Assembly: GCA_951213105.1 (NCBI GenBank)
Contig: OX578145.1
Location: 11,724,707 to 11,788,706, forward strand
DNA: 64,000 nt
Source of the DNA: Amaurobius ferox
Lineage: Eukaryota; Arthropoda; Arachnida; Araneae; Amaurobiidae
Reading direction: 5' to 3'
Below, in pieces: positions 41,676-52,636 of the stretch. How positions within the stretch are numbered: the first letter of the stretch is position 1; the number at the start of each line of letters is the position of its first letter. The translations under genes and the position numbers were made by a program. Under the pieces are notes generated by a model, which was not told where the DNA came from, did not search any database, and saw only the letters and a program-made list of their open reading frames with translations.

Positions 41676-44156
41676 ATGGAGGCAAGTAGAACGGAGTTGC
41701 TGACGCGGGACAACTACGTCACCTGGCGTACCGACATCTCATTCGTCCTCAAGGGAGAAGGATGTTTCGGACACGTAGATGGAAGTGCTAAGCCTATCGA
41801 GGAAGATGCAAGTCGCCGCGACTATGATGATTATTATCGCCGGAAAGACCGAGCATTAGCCATCATTTATCAAAGTTTATCCTCGGAATACAAGGAGTTG
41901 ATAAACGTCACCGACGAACCTAGTCAAGTATGGAATACCTTGAAAGAACATTTTCAAGCGCCTTCCAGAGCCAACCTGGTTAGATTACTAGATGAGTTCT
42001 TCGACGTTCGGCCGGAGCCAGACGAGCCTGTTGATATTTTTTGCTCAAGACTGCGGAAGGCCGTGACGAGGCTTAAAGACGCGAAACACCCCATTGAAGA
42101 CCTATATGTAGCATTCCAGTCGATACGGTACCTTCCGGAAGAATTCCGAGGTATCGTTCAAATTATATATCGATGGAATGACTCGGACTTCAAGCTCAGC
42201 AAAATACAAGCAGAGCTAGCAGCGGAGGAGAGCCGGCTGAGGCAGCAAGCAAGTGACTTTTCCAAAACTGTGAGTTCAAATTCTGCATATTTTACTTCTA
42301 AGAAATTTGTAAATAGAGTAAATGTGTCTAAACTTAAATTTCCAAATGTATCTCATAATGTGTCTAATGTAAATACTTCTAGTCATAATGTAAATATTTC
42401 TAAAAGTAAAATTAAGTGTTTTAAGGGTAACAAACTAGGTCATACTAAATCTAATTGCAGTAGAAATAATGGATCTAGTATTGTGGAAGTTCTTGGGTCT
42501 CCACAGATTGAGGCTAATACTGTAATCGATCCTAGCGATAGACTCAGCTGGGTAGTAGACACTGCTGCTACGCGACATTTCTGTAATAACATTAAGTTAT
42601 TTTCAAAATTTAATGAGTGCAAAGGCACTTCAATGTCGCTAGCAGTAGGGGATGTCGAAAGTCCAGTTGAGGCTATCGGGACGGTGGAAATGTATGTCCA
42701 ATTTAAGGATAAGCAAAGTATTATCAAATTGGAAAATGTTATGTATTCTCCTAAACTTAGGAGAAATTTATTAGCTGCATCTGTTCTTGAGGAACAAAAT
42801 TTTAGTTTTAATGGAGCTAATGGGGTTCTATGGTTTTTTACACCTAAACGGGAGAAATTCTTTTATGCAAAGAGAAAGGATGGGTTATATTTTTTAAAAC
42901 CTAAGTATAGTACCCAGGAACAACATAACGTAGAAAACCGTCAATCTAAAGATAGGGATCGAGATGGAGACAAGAAACACAAAAAGGATAAGAAATCCAA
43001 GGATAGGGATCCTAGTGCTTCCAGAAAAATAGACAAAGTAAAAATAGCACCTAATCTTAAAGAAACTAAATTTAAATCTGACAAAACAAAAACTAAGCAG
43101 AATAGAAATGTGAATAGTTCAATATCTAAGCCTAGCAGTTCAGTAACTGAACTTAATAGTACAAACTGTCTTTGGCATAAACGATATTGCCACATAAACG
43201 CTGAATATCTTCTCCAAACCAGCAAAGTTTCTGCTGTAAACGGACTTCCTAGGCTTAAATACAATAAGTTAAATTGTAAATCGTGTAAATTGGCTAAGTC
43301 TAGGAGAGTATCATATAAACCCACCGGTAGGATAAGGTCCACTAAACCATTGCAATTGTTACACATGAATGTGTGTGGTCCCTTACCCACAGCCTCATAT
43401 GGTGGGAACAAGTATGTCTTAACTATAACAGATGATTATAGTAGAAAAGTTTTTGTTTACCTCATGAAACAGAAGTCAGAAGTATTTTCACATTTTAAAG
43501 AGTTTCAGGCCAGAGAAGAAAGGCAGTTAGGTACTAAAATTCTATGTATCCGGACGGATAATGGGATGGAATTCTGCCATGATAAGTTCAAAAATTACCT
43601 GAAGGATATCGGTATTAAGGCTGAGAGGACTAACACATATACCCCACAGCAAAATGGAGTATCAGAGCGATTCAACTTAACCGCATTTGACTGTGTTAGA
43701 GCCATGTTGAACGACTGCAAATTGCATGACAGATTCTGGGCGGAAGCAATATTGTGTTTTACATACACTAAAAATCGAATATGTCACAAATTTAAGACAA
43801 AAACTCCACATGAACTCTACAGTGGTAGAAAACCTTCAGTCAAACATCTTAGAACCTTTGGTTGTAGAGCATATGTAGGCAAACCCAGTCAGCTCAGAAA
43901 GAAGTTAGACATGAAAGCTACAGAAGGGGTGATGGTAGGCTATGCTACTAAAACTAAGGGCTATAGGATATTTTTGTCAGGGGAGAAACGAACAATTGAG
44001 ACCTGCAATGTGAGGTTTGATGAGGGTGATGTAGTGGAAGGCATCCTGGACCCAATTTGTCCCAGAAATATCTCCTCAGGGATATCAAGAGATAACCTTT
44101 CAGAATACTCTGACGGGGAATATCCGAGAGGGCAGTGGGGGGGCAGGAGAGAGTGA
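41676..44156 (+). CDS. Copia-B polyprotein, first frame: Gag, protease, integrase
   Basis: The ATG at 41676 (MEASRTELLTRDNYVTWRTD) matches the start of Copia-A; the frame is open 51 codons further upstream without ATG. The product is about 826 residues. Gag is at 1-200, zinc knuckle CFKGNKLGHTKSNC at about 246, protease VVDTAATRHFCN at about 293, pre-integrase LWHKRYCHIN at about 499, and integrase from about 562. Departures from Copia-A: the second Cys of the zinc knuckle is Gly, HRRYGH has become HKRYCH, and HMDVCGP has become HMNVCGP, changing the first catalytic Asp of integrase to Asn. RTDNGMEF and QNGVSERFN are kept. The frame ends just after a run of G at about 44135-44141, where a one-base indel explains the break from the RT frame. 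Confidence 0.9.
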   Translation: MEASRTELLTRDNYVTWRTDISFVLKGEGCFGHVDGSAKPIEEDASRRDYDDYYRRKDRALAIIYQSLSSEYKELINVTDEPSQVWNTLKEHFQAPSRANLVRLLDEFFDVRPEPDEPVDIFCSRLRKAVTRLKDAKHPIEDLYVAFQSIRYLPEEFRGIVQIIYRWNDSDFKLSKIQAELAAEESRLRQQASDFSKTVSSNSAYFTSKKFVNRVNVSKLKFPNVSHNVSNVNTSSHNVNISKSKIKCFKGNKLGHTKSNCSRNNGSSIVEVLGSPQIEANTVIDPSDRLSWVVDTAATRHFCNNIKLFSKFNECKGTSMSLAVGDVESPVEAIGTVEMYVQFKDKQSIIKLENVMYSPKLRRNLLAASVLEEQNFSFNGANGVLWFFTPKREKFFYAKRKDGLYFLKPKYSTQEQHNVENRQSKDRDRDGDKKHKKDKKSKDRDPSASRKIDKVKIAPNLKETKFKSDKTKTKQNRNVNSSISKPSSSVTELNSTNCLWHKRYCHINAEYLLQTSKVSAVNGLPRLKYNKLNCKSCKLAKSRRVSYKPTGRIRSTKPLQLLHMNVCGPLPTASYGGNKYVLTITDDYSRKVFVYLMKQKSEVFSHFKEFQAREERQLGTKILCIRTDNGMEFCHDKFKNYLKDIGIKAERTNTYTPQQNGVSERFNLTAFDCVRAMLNDCKLHDRFWAEAILCFTYTKNRICHKFKTKTPHELYSGRKPSVKHLRTFGCRAYVGKPSQLRKKLDMKATEGVMVGYATKTKGYRIFLSGEKRTIETCNVRFDEGDVVEGILDPICPRNISSGISRDNLSEYSDGEYPRGQWGGRRE

Positions 44157-44217
44157 AGACACTGGTGACGATCCGTCTGAATCCAGTGAGGAAACGGACT
44201 CTGCTGCTGACTCCAGT

Positions 44218-46014
44218 ATGACTCCTTGCTCGGATATTGCTTGGCAGCGAAAGACGGTTCCAAGACCCGATGGGAGTAGAACCGATGTGTATTATTACGC
44301 TCAAGGAGATAATAAAAGGCTGAGGTCGCACAATGATGTTAAGAAATATTGTGATAAAAGGAATATACAATTTGATCAGCAACTGTTTAATTTTCGGGAA
44401 AATAAAGGTCTTAAAAGGGTCAGAGGCAGACCAGAAGCAAGCAATATTGAAATAAATATACCAAAAGGGTACAACGCTGCTATTAAATCTTCCCAGTCCG
44501 AAAAATGGTGTAAAGCTATGGATGAAGAAATGGCCGTAATGCAAGAGAGGGGTGTCTGGGAACTAGTTCCTGCATCCACCTCACAAAAGCATATAGGCAA
44601 TAGATGGGTCTACACCATTAAGAAAGACGAGAATGGGAAAATCAAGAGGTTTAAAGCTCGTTTGGTAGCCCAGGGGTATGGTCAGAAAAAGGGAGAATCA
44701 TACGATGAAGTTTTTAGCCCTGTTGTTAACTTCAACTTAATTAGAGCATTCTTCTCAATTTTCGTATGCATGCTTGGCTGGATGCATTTCCAATTAGATA
44801 TCAAATCTGCCTATCTCTATGCTAAATTGAGTCAAAAGGTATATATGAAACAGCCTCAAGGTTATGTCAATCAGGAACAGCCTGATTATGTTTGTTTGTT
44901 GAAGAAAGCCATTTACGGTCTTCATCAAAGTGGAAGAGAATGGTTTAATGAACTTGACACCAAATTAAAAGAATTAAATTTTTTAAAACTTCAATGGTGT
45001 AATTGTGCATATATTTACAATAGCAAAGTTCTTATGCTAGTCTATGTGGATGACATAATTCTCTTCTCAAAGTATCAAAGGGACATAGACCACATTGTTT
45101 CATTACTTAGCATAGAATTTGATATCAAGGTATTAGGAAAAATTAGAAAACTTTTAGGCGTGGAATTTAAAGAGTGTGACAATAAATTTTTTATACATCA
45201 AAGTCAGTATATAGATAAAGTATGTCAAATGTTTCAACAGTATAAATATCCAGTTACTTCACTTCCCATTTCTAAAGGGAATATTCTAAGTAAAATAGAT
45301 TGTCCAAAGACAAGTGAAGAAATAAAGCAAATGCAAAGTTTTCCTTACAGGAGCTTAATTGGGTGTTTGGCTTTTATATCTAGTCGGACTAGACCTGATA
45401 TTTGTTACGCCATCAATATATTATCTCAATTTCAAGAAAACCCTGGAATTAAGCATTGGGATGCATTGTTAAGACTTTTAGGATATGTTGAAAAGACTAA
45501 AAACTATATGTTGAATTTATCTAACATTCAGGAGTTAAAATTGAATGGTTATTCAGATTCTGACTTTGCTGCAAACCGAGATGACCGTGTTTCACTTGGA
45601 GGCATGATACTCTTTATTGACAATGTACCTATTTCTTGGCGTACCTTTAAACATAAGTGTGTCAGCTTATCAACCATGGAAGCTGAATACGTATCACTAA
45701 CTGAAGCCGCTAAGGAAATGGTATGGGTACAAAACATAATTGAAGAATGTCATTTACTTGGGTTAAACTTTAATAAAAGTAACAGTGTTATTTTTAGCGA
45801 CAACCAAGCAGCCATTAATTTTTCTAACTCTCCAATTGAAAACAATAGAACTAAGCATATTGATGTTAGATATCATTTCCTAAGAAATTTAATAGTCAAT
45901 GAATCTTTTAATGTTAAATTTGTAAATAGTAAAGATAACTTAGCAGATCACTTTACTAAACCAATGACTAAGGAAATAATACTTAAATTTTGTAATAAAA
46001 TTTTTAAAAACTAA
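44218..46014 (+). CDS. Copia-B polyprotein, second frame: RT and RNase H
   Basis: Open for 598 codons; the true entry is by read-through from the first frame, so the ATG at 44218 is only the first internal Met. The linker TPCSDIAWQRKTVPRPDG matches Copia-A. RT motifs are NRWVYTIKKDENGKIKRFKA (about 125), then YDEVFSPVVNF, MHFQLDIKSAYLYAKL (catalytic Asp, about 190), AIYGLHQSGREWF and LVYVDDIILFSK (catalytic pair, about 280). RNase H follows from about 450 (LNGYSDSDFAANRDDRVSLG, STMEAEYVSLTEAAKE, FSDNQAAINFSNSP, KHIDVRYHFLR). This part is intact and includes the two regions deleted from Copia-A. Confidence 0.92.
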   Translation: MTPCSDIAWQRKTVPRPDGSRTDVYYYAQGDNKRLRSHNDVKKYCDKRNIQFDQQLFNFRENKGLKRVRGRPEASNIEINIPKGYNAAIKSSQSEKWCKAMDEEMAVMQERGVWELVPASTSQKHIGNRWVYTIKKDENGKIKRFKARLVAQGYGQKKGESYDEVFSPVVNFNLIRAFFSIFVCMLGWMHFQLDIKSAYLYAKLSQKVYMKQPQGYVNQEQPDYVCLLKKAIYGLHQSGREWFNELDTKLKELNFLKLQWCNCAYIYNSKVLMLVYVDDIILFSKYQRDIDHIVSLLSIEFDIKVLGKIRKLLGVEFKECDNKFFIHQSQYIDKVCQMFQQYKYPVTSLPISKGNILSKIDCPKTSEEIKQMQSFPYRSLIGCLAFISSRTRPDICYAINILSQFQENPGIKHWDALLRLLGYVEKTKNYMLNLSNIQELKLNGYSDSDFAANRDDRVSLGGMILFIDNVPISWRTFKHKCVSLSTMEAEYVSLTEAAKEMVWVQNIIEECHLLGLNFNKSNSVIFSDNQAAINFSNSPIENNRTKHIDVRYHFLRNLIVNESFNVKFVNSKDNLADHFTKPMTKEIILKFCNKIFKN

Positions 46015-46883
46015 ATCAAAACTTTTTGAGATTAAATGTTTAGTCTAAAGAAAATTTTAAATACTAAATTGAATTTACAACTTGGGAATTTTTTTTAAGA
46101 TGTCATATATATACATTATTGTTTATCTTAAACCTCATTGATATAAGATAGTATATCTTGAGTATAAATTTTTGTGATATTGAATCTTTTTCACTTTACA
46201 CCTTTGTATATACATCCATTTTCCATGACCCGCATGATGCTAAATAATAGCTTATGTGTATAAAATTTTGTATTTTTCAACTTGGTAAAAAGTATGTGTT
46301 GAAAGTTTTGATAAAGGAATTTTATTATCTAATTACTTGCATCATGTATTTTTAAATATTTGGTATATCAATGCAGTCTAATAGTATTAATTATGTATAC
46401 TTATATTGTGTTAATAGACTAAATTTTTTTAAGCTTTTTGAATTATAGTGTTTATACTCAAATTTAAAGTAAACTTAAATTCTATGCTTATACAAAATCT
46501 TAATCTTTTAAAGTTAACTTGTTTAATATGATAATGTGCTTATACTTAAATTTTGGATACTTATAATTAAATTTAAACTAAAATTTCAATTTTTGAATGC
46601 TGATACTTAAGCATTGAAGTTGTGTTGTATATAAATTTCTACTTGATGTGAAATGTTGTTGTTACAATATTGTCGACAATACTTGACTATTTTTCAGATG
46701 CTATAAGTACTTATGCATTTTATTTTAAATTTAATAATGATATAATACTTTAAATTTTTTCCTTCATTATATGTTTGATAGGATACTGGGGGCCTTGGTG
46801 TTTATCGATATACCTTGGTTTCTCAGAGTAGGTTTTCTTTTGCATATGCATTGAGACTTAAGGATTTGCATGAGGGGGCCGAT
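46015..46883 (+). other. Copia-B 3' untranslated region and polypurine tract
   Basis: AT-rich, without frame; ends with gcatgagggggccgat (46868-46883) against the 3' LTR. It corresponds to the region that became a minisatellite in Copia-A. Confidence 0.8.
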
Positions 46884-47676
46884 TGTTGGAAATAATCAAT
46901 ACATCGCGATTCACGTTCCCGTGAACGGGCGTTTATGCAAATTTAATATGAACGACTCTTCCCGTTCACCGGCGTGAACCGTGACGTTTTTCAACATGAG
47001 GTTTCATGCAAATCAGTTCTCAATGCGTACGCATCTGATTTGCATATCCGGGGGCGTTTCCGGAACTGTCCATTCTCGGATATATAGGGCAGAGGTTTCT
47101 TGAAGCAAATGAGAAGGTCGAAAGAGGTCGATCGAGATCAGACGTCTGAAGAAGTCAGACGAGATAGACACTGATGGTCTGATGCAGGCAGACAGAAATG
47201 TTTTTTTTGACAGAAGCACTGCGGAATATCGTTTGACGACGGTGAATAGTCGAAACGGATGCAGATGTGGTCAGTTTGGACCAGCATGTATTGAACGTTA
47301 AATTTACTTACAAACGTTCGGAAGCCGCTTTAAAGATTTTCCTGATGTTCTATCCTTTGGTTTCCCTTTGCCAAGTGATGGTGGCTGAAATACACGCAAG
47401 TGATAGAGGTAGTATAGTAACTTACTACCAAATGCTTCAAGAAATCTCTGTCTAGTCATTTACAACTAAAAATCTTTTGTACATAGTATATTTTTGATGT
47501 TTTACGGCATGGAAAATTACCAGGTACGTGTAATATGCCGAGTTGTGTTTTTCACCAAATAAAGTGAACGAAGTTTTTCTTTAAAGCTGGACTTGTGTAC
47601 TTTCATAACCCAGCCAACACTTATTGACTCTGACAGTGCGTGCTTTGCTATCTTCAAATTTTAAATTTTTCCAACA
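46884..47676 (+). repeat. Copia-B 3' LTR
   Basis: 793 bases, nearly identical to 40688-41480, with gatatatag near 47079-47087 and aataaa near 47558. Confidence 0.95.
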
Positions 47677-47681
47677 GCGAC

Positions 47682-48767
47682 AAGGATGGTCGTTACATAG
47701 TTCAAATGGCCATGAAGCAGGACTTGCATAATTTGGGGGAATCAAAACTTATTGCTGAAACAAGATTGAATCGGTTGCATCAAAGATTGTCCAAAAACTT
47801 CCCAATGCTGGAGCTTTATCGGGATTTCATGCAGGAATATGAAGCATTAGATCACATGGAAAAAGTAGACGAAACTACCCTTCCTAAAGCCTATTACTAT
47901 CTTCCGCATCACGGTGTTTACAGGCCGGATAAGACAACTACGAAACTTCGCGTAGTATTTAATGCATCATCACCCACAACCTCCGGTAAGTCTCTGAATG
48001 ACTTCCTATTAAAGGGAGACGTCGTAGAAGATAATTTTGACATAATATTGAGATTTCGAACATATAAATTTGCATTTACCGCAGACATTACAAAAATGTT
48101 TCGACAAATTCTTATTGAACCCTCTCAAAGAGACTTTCTTAGAATTTTATGGGCTCGCAATGCGAATGAAAACCCTACTACTTACAGGTTAAAGACTGTT
48201 ACTTATGGAACAGTAAGTGCCCCATTTTTGGCAATTAGAACTCTAAGACAACTCGCTCAAGATGAATCCTTACACTTTCCATTAGCATCGGAAATTGTTA
48301 TGCGGAATTTTTATATGGATGATGTTCTTTCTGGAGCGCAAAATATTGAGACAGTGCAAAAGATACAACATAAATTAATAGCTTTACTTCAGAAAGGAGG
48401 TATGTCACTACACAAGTGGACTTCTAACTCACCTAATCTTTTTAATAGTTCCTTAAATTCAAATCAAGAATGGAGTTTTCAAATAGATAAGCCTTCAATC
48501 GTAAAAGCATTAAGCATGAGTTGGCAACCCGAGAAAGATCAATTTCTATTCATTCTAGTAGATTTTAAGACTGAATCGATCGTTAACAAAAGAAATGTTT
48601 TATCACTTATTGCTCACTTATACGATACACTAGGGCTCTTGGGTCCTGTTGTATGCAAAGCAAAAATATTTCTACAAAAGCTTTGGCTACAAAAATTGAA
48701 CTGGGAAGAACCATTATCGCAACCTTTTGCATTGAAATGGCAAAAATTTGTTGCTTCTTTAAATTAA
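47682..48767 (+). pseudogene. BEL/Pao reverse transcriptase
   Basis: Follows the Copia-B duplication in the BEL frame (KDGRYIVQMAMKQDLHNLGE). RT motifs are VYRPDKTTTKLRVVFNASSP (near 47920), FTADITKMFRQILIEPSQRD (first catalytic Asp, near 48075), LKTVTYGTVSAPFLAIRTLR and NFYMDDVLSGAQN (catalytic pair, near 48308), then the BEL thumb text with RNVLSLIAHLYDTLGLLGPV. The frame stops at 48767 after a frameshift around 48755-48765; RNase H continues in another frame. The enzyme core itself looks intact. Confidence 0.9.
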
Positions 48768-49405
48768 AGGCTATTCAAGAACTACGAATTCCACGTTGGA
48801 TTCTTTCTGACAATTGCAAAAAGCTCATATTACACTGTTTCGCGGACGCTTCAGAAGCAGCATATGGGGCCGCAGTTTATGTTCAGTGTATCTCGTCAAA
48901 CAACATTGCATCAGTCAAACTAGTGTCTAGCAAATCTCGAGTAGCCCCACTAAAGACAATCTCAATACCTAGACTCGAATTGTGTGCTTGTTTGTTAGCA
49001 TCACAGCTAATGCAAAAGGTTTAGCAATCATTAAACATTAATTTAGATGTTATAATTCTATACACAGACTCCACAATTTCGTTAGCTTGGATTCGCACAC
49101 CACCTCATCAATTGAAAAGTTTTGTGGCTAATCGAGTCACAAAAATACAAACTTTAACGAAAGATTGCATTTGGCGGCATGTACCATCCAGCTTGAACCC
49201 AGCGGACATTATCTCTCGTGGAAGTTACCCTCAAGAACTTTCAACCCTGAAACTGTGGTGGTATGGCCCAATGTTTCTTCAGGAGCCGGAAATTACCGCC
49301 CTCGATGAAGAAACACTCGAATTCTCCACAGACTCTCAGTACTTGGAGGAATTCAAAAAACTTTCAGACATAACTTTGAGTTCCACAACAGACAAGTTAT
49401 TCTGA
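48765..49405 (+). pseudogene. BEL/Pao RNase H region, with premature stops
   Basis: In the shifted frame the text IQELRIPRWILSDNCKKLIL is followed by LHCFADASEAAYGAAVYVQC and SIPRLELCACLLASQL, the RNase H domain of BEL/Pao. A TAG at about 49022-49024 interrupts it. The same frame resumes with ILYTDSTISLAWI and WRHVPSSLNPADIISRG to a TGA at 49403-49405. After that the frame again continues into the integrase, so two nonsense changes lie in an otherwise single frame. Confidence 0.88.
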
Positions 49406-49420
49406 AATGATTTTCTAGAT

Positions 49421-50884
49421 TTGAGTAATAGTTATATGAAATTAATTAGAATTTTAAGTTATATTTTCAGGTTTATATACAATCTTAAGAACAAGATAAG
49501 ACGCACAGGTCATCTGACGACTGAGGAGTTGAAAGAAGTTCGAAACCAGTTAGTAAAGACTGTTCACGTATCAGAATTTTCTAAAGAAATAAAAAAGTTA
49601 AAAGATCAAGAATCATTGAAAAGCAGTCCAATAAGAAATTTAAATCCCTTTCTAGACTCCATAGGTGTATTAAGAGTAGGTGGCCGTCTGGAAAAGGCAA
49701 AATTATGCATAGATAAAAGGTTCCCTATTTTACTTCCTCGTAACCATCGGTTAACTTATTTGATTATGCTGTATTGTCATTTGATAAATTTGCACGTCGG
49801 TGCCCAAACACTCTTATACTGTATTCGACAGAAGTTTTGGCCATTAAATGGCAGAAATACGGCAAGAAAGGTTGTATATAACTGCATTGTTTGCTTTCGC
49901 AACAAACCAGTGAATGCAAGACAGATAATGGGATCGCTACCAGCTGAAAGGGTAAATCCTGGAGCCCCTTTTGATTTAAGTGGGGTCGACTTTTGTGGTC
50001 CATTTCATATAAAATATAAAAATCAGAGAAAAGGGACTTTATCAAAAATTTACGTTGCCATCTTCATCTGTTTTGCGACAAAGGCAATCCATTTAGAAGT
50101 TGTATCAGATTTGACTTCATCGGCATTTATTGCAAGTTTGAAACGATTCTTTGCACGACGCGGCAAGAGTTCGGTAATTTTTAGTGACAATGGAACCAAC
50201 TTCGTTGGAGCGAACGCTGAGTTAAAAAGACTACACTCGATTACTAGCTCTCCCAGTGAAGACATTGCTAATTATCTTTCCAATGAAGGAATAAGTTGGA
50301 AATTTATCCCTCCTAGTTCTCTAAATTTCGGTGGGTTATGGGAAGCAGGAGTAAAATCCTTCAAACATCATTTGAGACGTACGATAGCAATGTGTAAACT
50401 CACGTATGAAGAATTTACCACAATAACTTCCCAAATCGAAGGAACTCTCAATTCAAGGCAGTTAACTCCCTTATCTACTGATGTTAATAATCATGAGGTT
50501 TTGACACCGGGGCATTTTTTAATTGGCCGACCCATAAATGCAACTGTAGAACCTAATCTTTCGGAGATAGCGGACAATAATCTATCTCGCTGGCAAAGAA
50601 CGACAAAATTCGTACATGTAATTTGGAAACACTGGCAAAGAGATTATTTAAATACCTTGCAGCAAAGAACGAAATGGTTTTTTAAAAAGAACAATGTACA
50701 AAAGGACGCATTGGTTCTCATCAAGGAAGACAATTTACCACCCTGTAAGTGGGTACTTGGCAGAATTGAACAGGTCATTCCAGGATCTGATGGTAATATT
50801 AGAGTGGTGCTGATAAGAACTAAGAATGGACTTATCAAAAGATCCATTTCAAAAGTTTGTGTATTACCCATTGAAAAAATGTAA
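49421..50884 (+). CDS. BEL/Pao integrase and C-terminal domain
   Basis: Open for 487 codons in the same frame as the RNase H piece. Features are the zinc-binding region with HLINLHVGAQTLLYCIRQKF and CIVC (near residues 115-165), then the catalytic core: VDFCGPF (first Asp, about 190), VIFSDNGTNFVGA (second Asp, about 265) and GLWEAGVKSFKHHLR (Glu, about 315). A C-terminal DUF5641-like domain has LIGRP, WQRTTKFVHVIWKHW and WVLGRIEQVIPGSDG. It ends about 135 bases before the 3' LTR. Only the upstream stops prevent a full polyprotein. Confidence 0.92.
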   Translation: MSNSYMKLIRILSYIFRFIYNLKNKIRRTGHLTTEELKEVRNQLVKTVHVSEFSKEIKKLKDQESLKSSPIRNLNPFLDSIGVLRVGGRLEKAKLCIDKRFPILLPRNHRLTYLIMLYCHLINLHVGAQTLLYCIRQKFWPLNGRNTARKVVYNCIVCFRNKPVNARQIMGSLPAERVNPGAPFDLSGVDFCGPFHIKYKNQRKGTLSKIYVAIFICFATKAIHLEVVSDLTSSAFIASLKRFFARRGKSSVIFSDNGTNFVGANAELKRLHSITSSPSEDIANYLSNEGISWKFIPPSSLNFGGLWEAGVKSFKHHLRRTIAMCKLTYEEFTTITSQIEGTLNSRQLTPLSTDVNNHEVLTPGHFLIGRPINATVEPNLSEIADNNLSRWQRTTKFVHVIWKHWQRDYLNTLQQRTKWFFKKNNVQKDALVLIKEDNLPPCKWVLGRIEQVIPGSDGNIRVVLIRTKNGLIKRSISKVCVLPIEKM

Positions 50885-51018
50885 AATTAGTTATTTATTA
50901 TTTGTAGATGTGCAAGCTGTCCTCTACAGTTAGATTGAAAATTTAGATTTTCTTATTTCATTCATATGTTTTGTGTAATATAGGTTGGGTTGAAATCATA
51001 TTTCAACGCCGGGTGGTA

Positions 51019-51432
51019 TGTTACGGCCTACGCACCGTTTCCAGTCCTTCGAGTTTTGCATAAGCAAAGGTGCTCTAATTTGACTACCGCGGCGCACACA
51101 GTTCTACGAAGCTCGAAGTGCCCGTGGCAACACCAGTATATTGGAGGCTCGAGACGGAGAAGAAAGGAGTCGTCAGAGTCGTCATGGTCGTCGTAGTCGT
51201 AGTCGAAAGAATTGCTGAGAGGACGAGGCATTGCATCCGGATGGAAAGGAAGACAGAAGATCCGACCGCACTAAAGTTTATAGTTGGAAAGAGCAATTGG
51301 ACGCATGTATTATGCCGCAATTTGTAAAGGACAAAAGTCTTCAACAGACATTTGTAAGTAGTTGGTCAACGAATAAATACAGTCCACTCTAAGAATCATA
51401 GTCGCTCATTTCAAGGCAATCATGCCAAAACA
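51019..51432 (+). repeat. BEL 3' LTR
   Basis: 414 bases, partner of 27213-27645; about 15 substitutions by eye and one indel block near 51267. Confidence 0.93.
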
Positions 51433-51437
51433 GATAT

Positions 51438-52636
51438 AAATAGTAGAGCTGACTAAGGAAATACTTCTGATCTAATTTAACTCTTCAAAGATCTTATAAA
51501 TTAATTTTTCATTGCTGGATTTTAAAAATAGCTTTGATAATTTTAGAGTTTTGAATTTGTACAAGTTTTCAAACAGTTGAGGGCTCTACTACACTTACAA
51601 AGACAGAGCTTAAAGGATCATATATTATTACATTATTATGCGTAAACAAATGCAAATAATACAGCAAGTATAGGATTTGTGAAATTGATTTAAGCTCAAC
51701 AACTAAAGATTGCATGAATGATGTTTTAATGAGTCCATTTATAGATGGTTAGATTCAATTTGAAATTCTGCATTAATTCACAAAAAGCTCATTTATTACA
51801 TTTGAATAAAACTAACAAAAATTCTGATTTGGTTTAATATTGTTACAATTCTAGATATTATACTAAAAAAATACATTTCTCACTTTATTGGACATACAGC
51901 CCATGGCAAATTACATTGATGTCTAGGCCAGACTGATTATTTCATCTGATTGAAAAGTAATCTGAATCTATATTGTTAAAAATATGTAAAGTTCTATTTG
52001 ACTCCCCATAAAGAGAAAGCCCTTTTACAGGCAACCATTGCTATTTTGTGGAAGTAAGGTTGCCAGAAGTTGACAACATTTGGAGAGTTTTGAATCCCGT
52101 GAAATTTTCTATAAATATTCACTACTTTAGATGATACCGCCTACCCTCTTTTAGAAATTTCTAAGGAGAGTATATAAGGAAGTCATTGTTCAGTTGGAGA
52201 GATTGACGTGATATGAGCCAAATTGAATTATGAGATATGGCAGTGTTTTAAAAAAAGAATCTGCCATTTTATAAATTAGTTGAGCATTTAATTGCTGTTT
52301 TATTGTACCTGGCAGTTGTTTTGTGATCTTGTAAAATAGTTAGAGTTACTAGTTGTATATTGTTTCAGTTTATGCTTATTGATACTTTTATATAAAAGTA
52401 TTAATTATCCAGAAATGCATCATTTTTGTATCCTGACAGCACACCCTCAATTTGAGAGGATATATCATAACAATATAATAAATAGAACATTTAATCAAAT
52501 ATGCTATGCATTTAAAAGTTCAAATAAAGTAAGTATAGCTATAGTTCAAAATCATTGAAAAACAGATAAGTACACTGTTTGCTTACACATTATGTAAACA
52601 AATAACGATCTAAGATATTCCAGAATGAAAACTCAC
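51438..52636. other. Intronic sequence, no feature
   Basis: No gene, repeat or RNA signal recognised between the BEL element and the exon at 52637. Confidence 0.5.

Larger units (their letters stand above)
40688..47676 (+). mobile_element. Copia-B: near-complete Copia retrotransposon
   Basis: A complete insertion with two 793-base LTRs (40688-41480, 46884-47676), flanked by gcgac (40683-40687, 47677-47681). About 3 substitutions between LTRs by eye (near 40760/46956, 41041/47237, 41422/47618). All Copia domains are present in two frames (41676-44156, 44218-46014). Related to Copia-A in protein and polypurine tract, but with distinct LTRs apart from the TGTTGGAAA start. Confidence 0.95.
27213..51432 (+). 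mobile_element. BEL/Pao LTR retrotransposon carrying nested insertions
   Basis: The element has LTRs 27213-27645 and 51019-51432 that start TGTTACGGCC and end CAAAACA, and is flanked by a 5-base duplication gatat (27208-27212, 51433-51437). The original interior is gag-protease (27767-29569), the start of pol (40509-40687) and the rest of pol (47682-50884). Two insertions, 29570-40508 and 40688-47676, interrupt it; their own 5-base duplications show that the coding sequence was continuous before. The two LTRs differ at about 15 positions counted by eye plus an indel, making this the oldest layer. Confidence 0.93.

Noticed and set aside
42941..43411. 156-codon minus-strand frame in Copia-B (and others at 43954-44544)
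   Set aside because: Shadows of the Copia-B polyprotein in the opposite strand.
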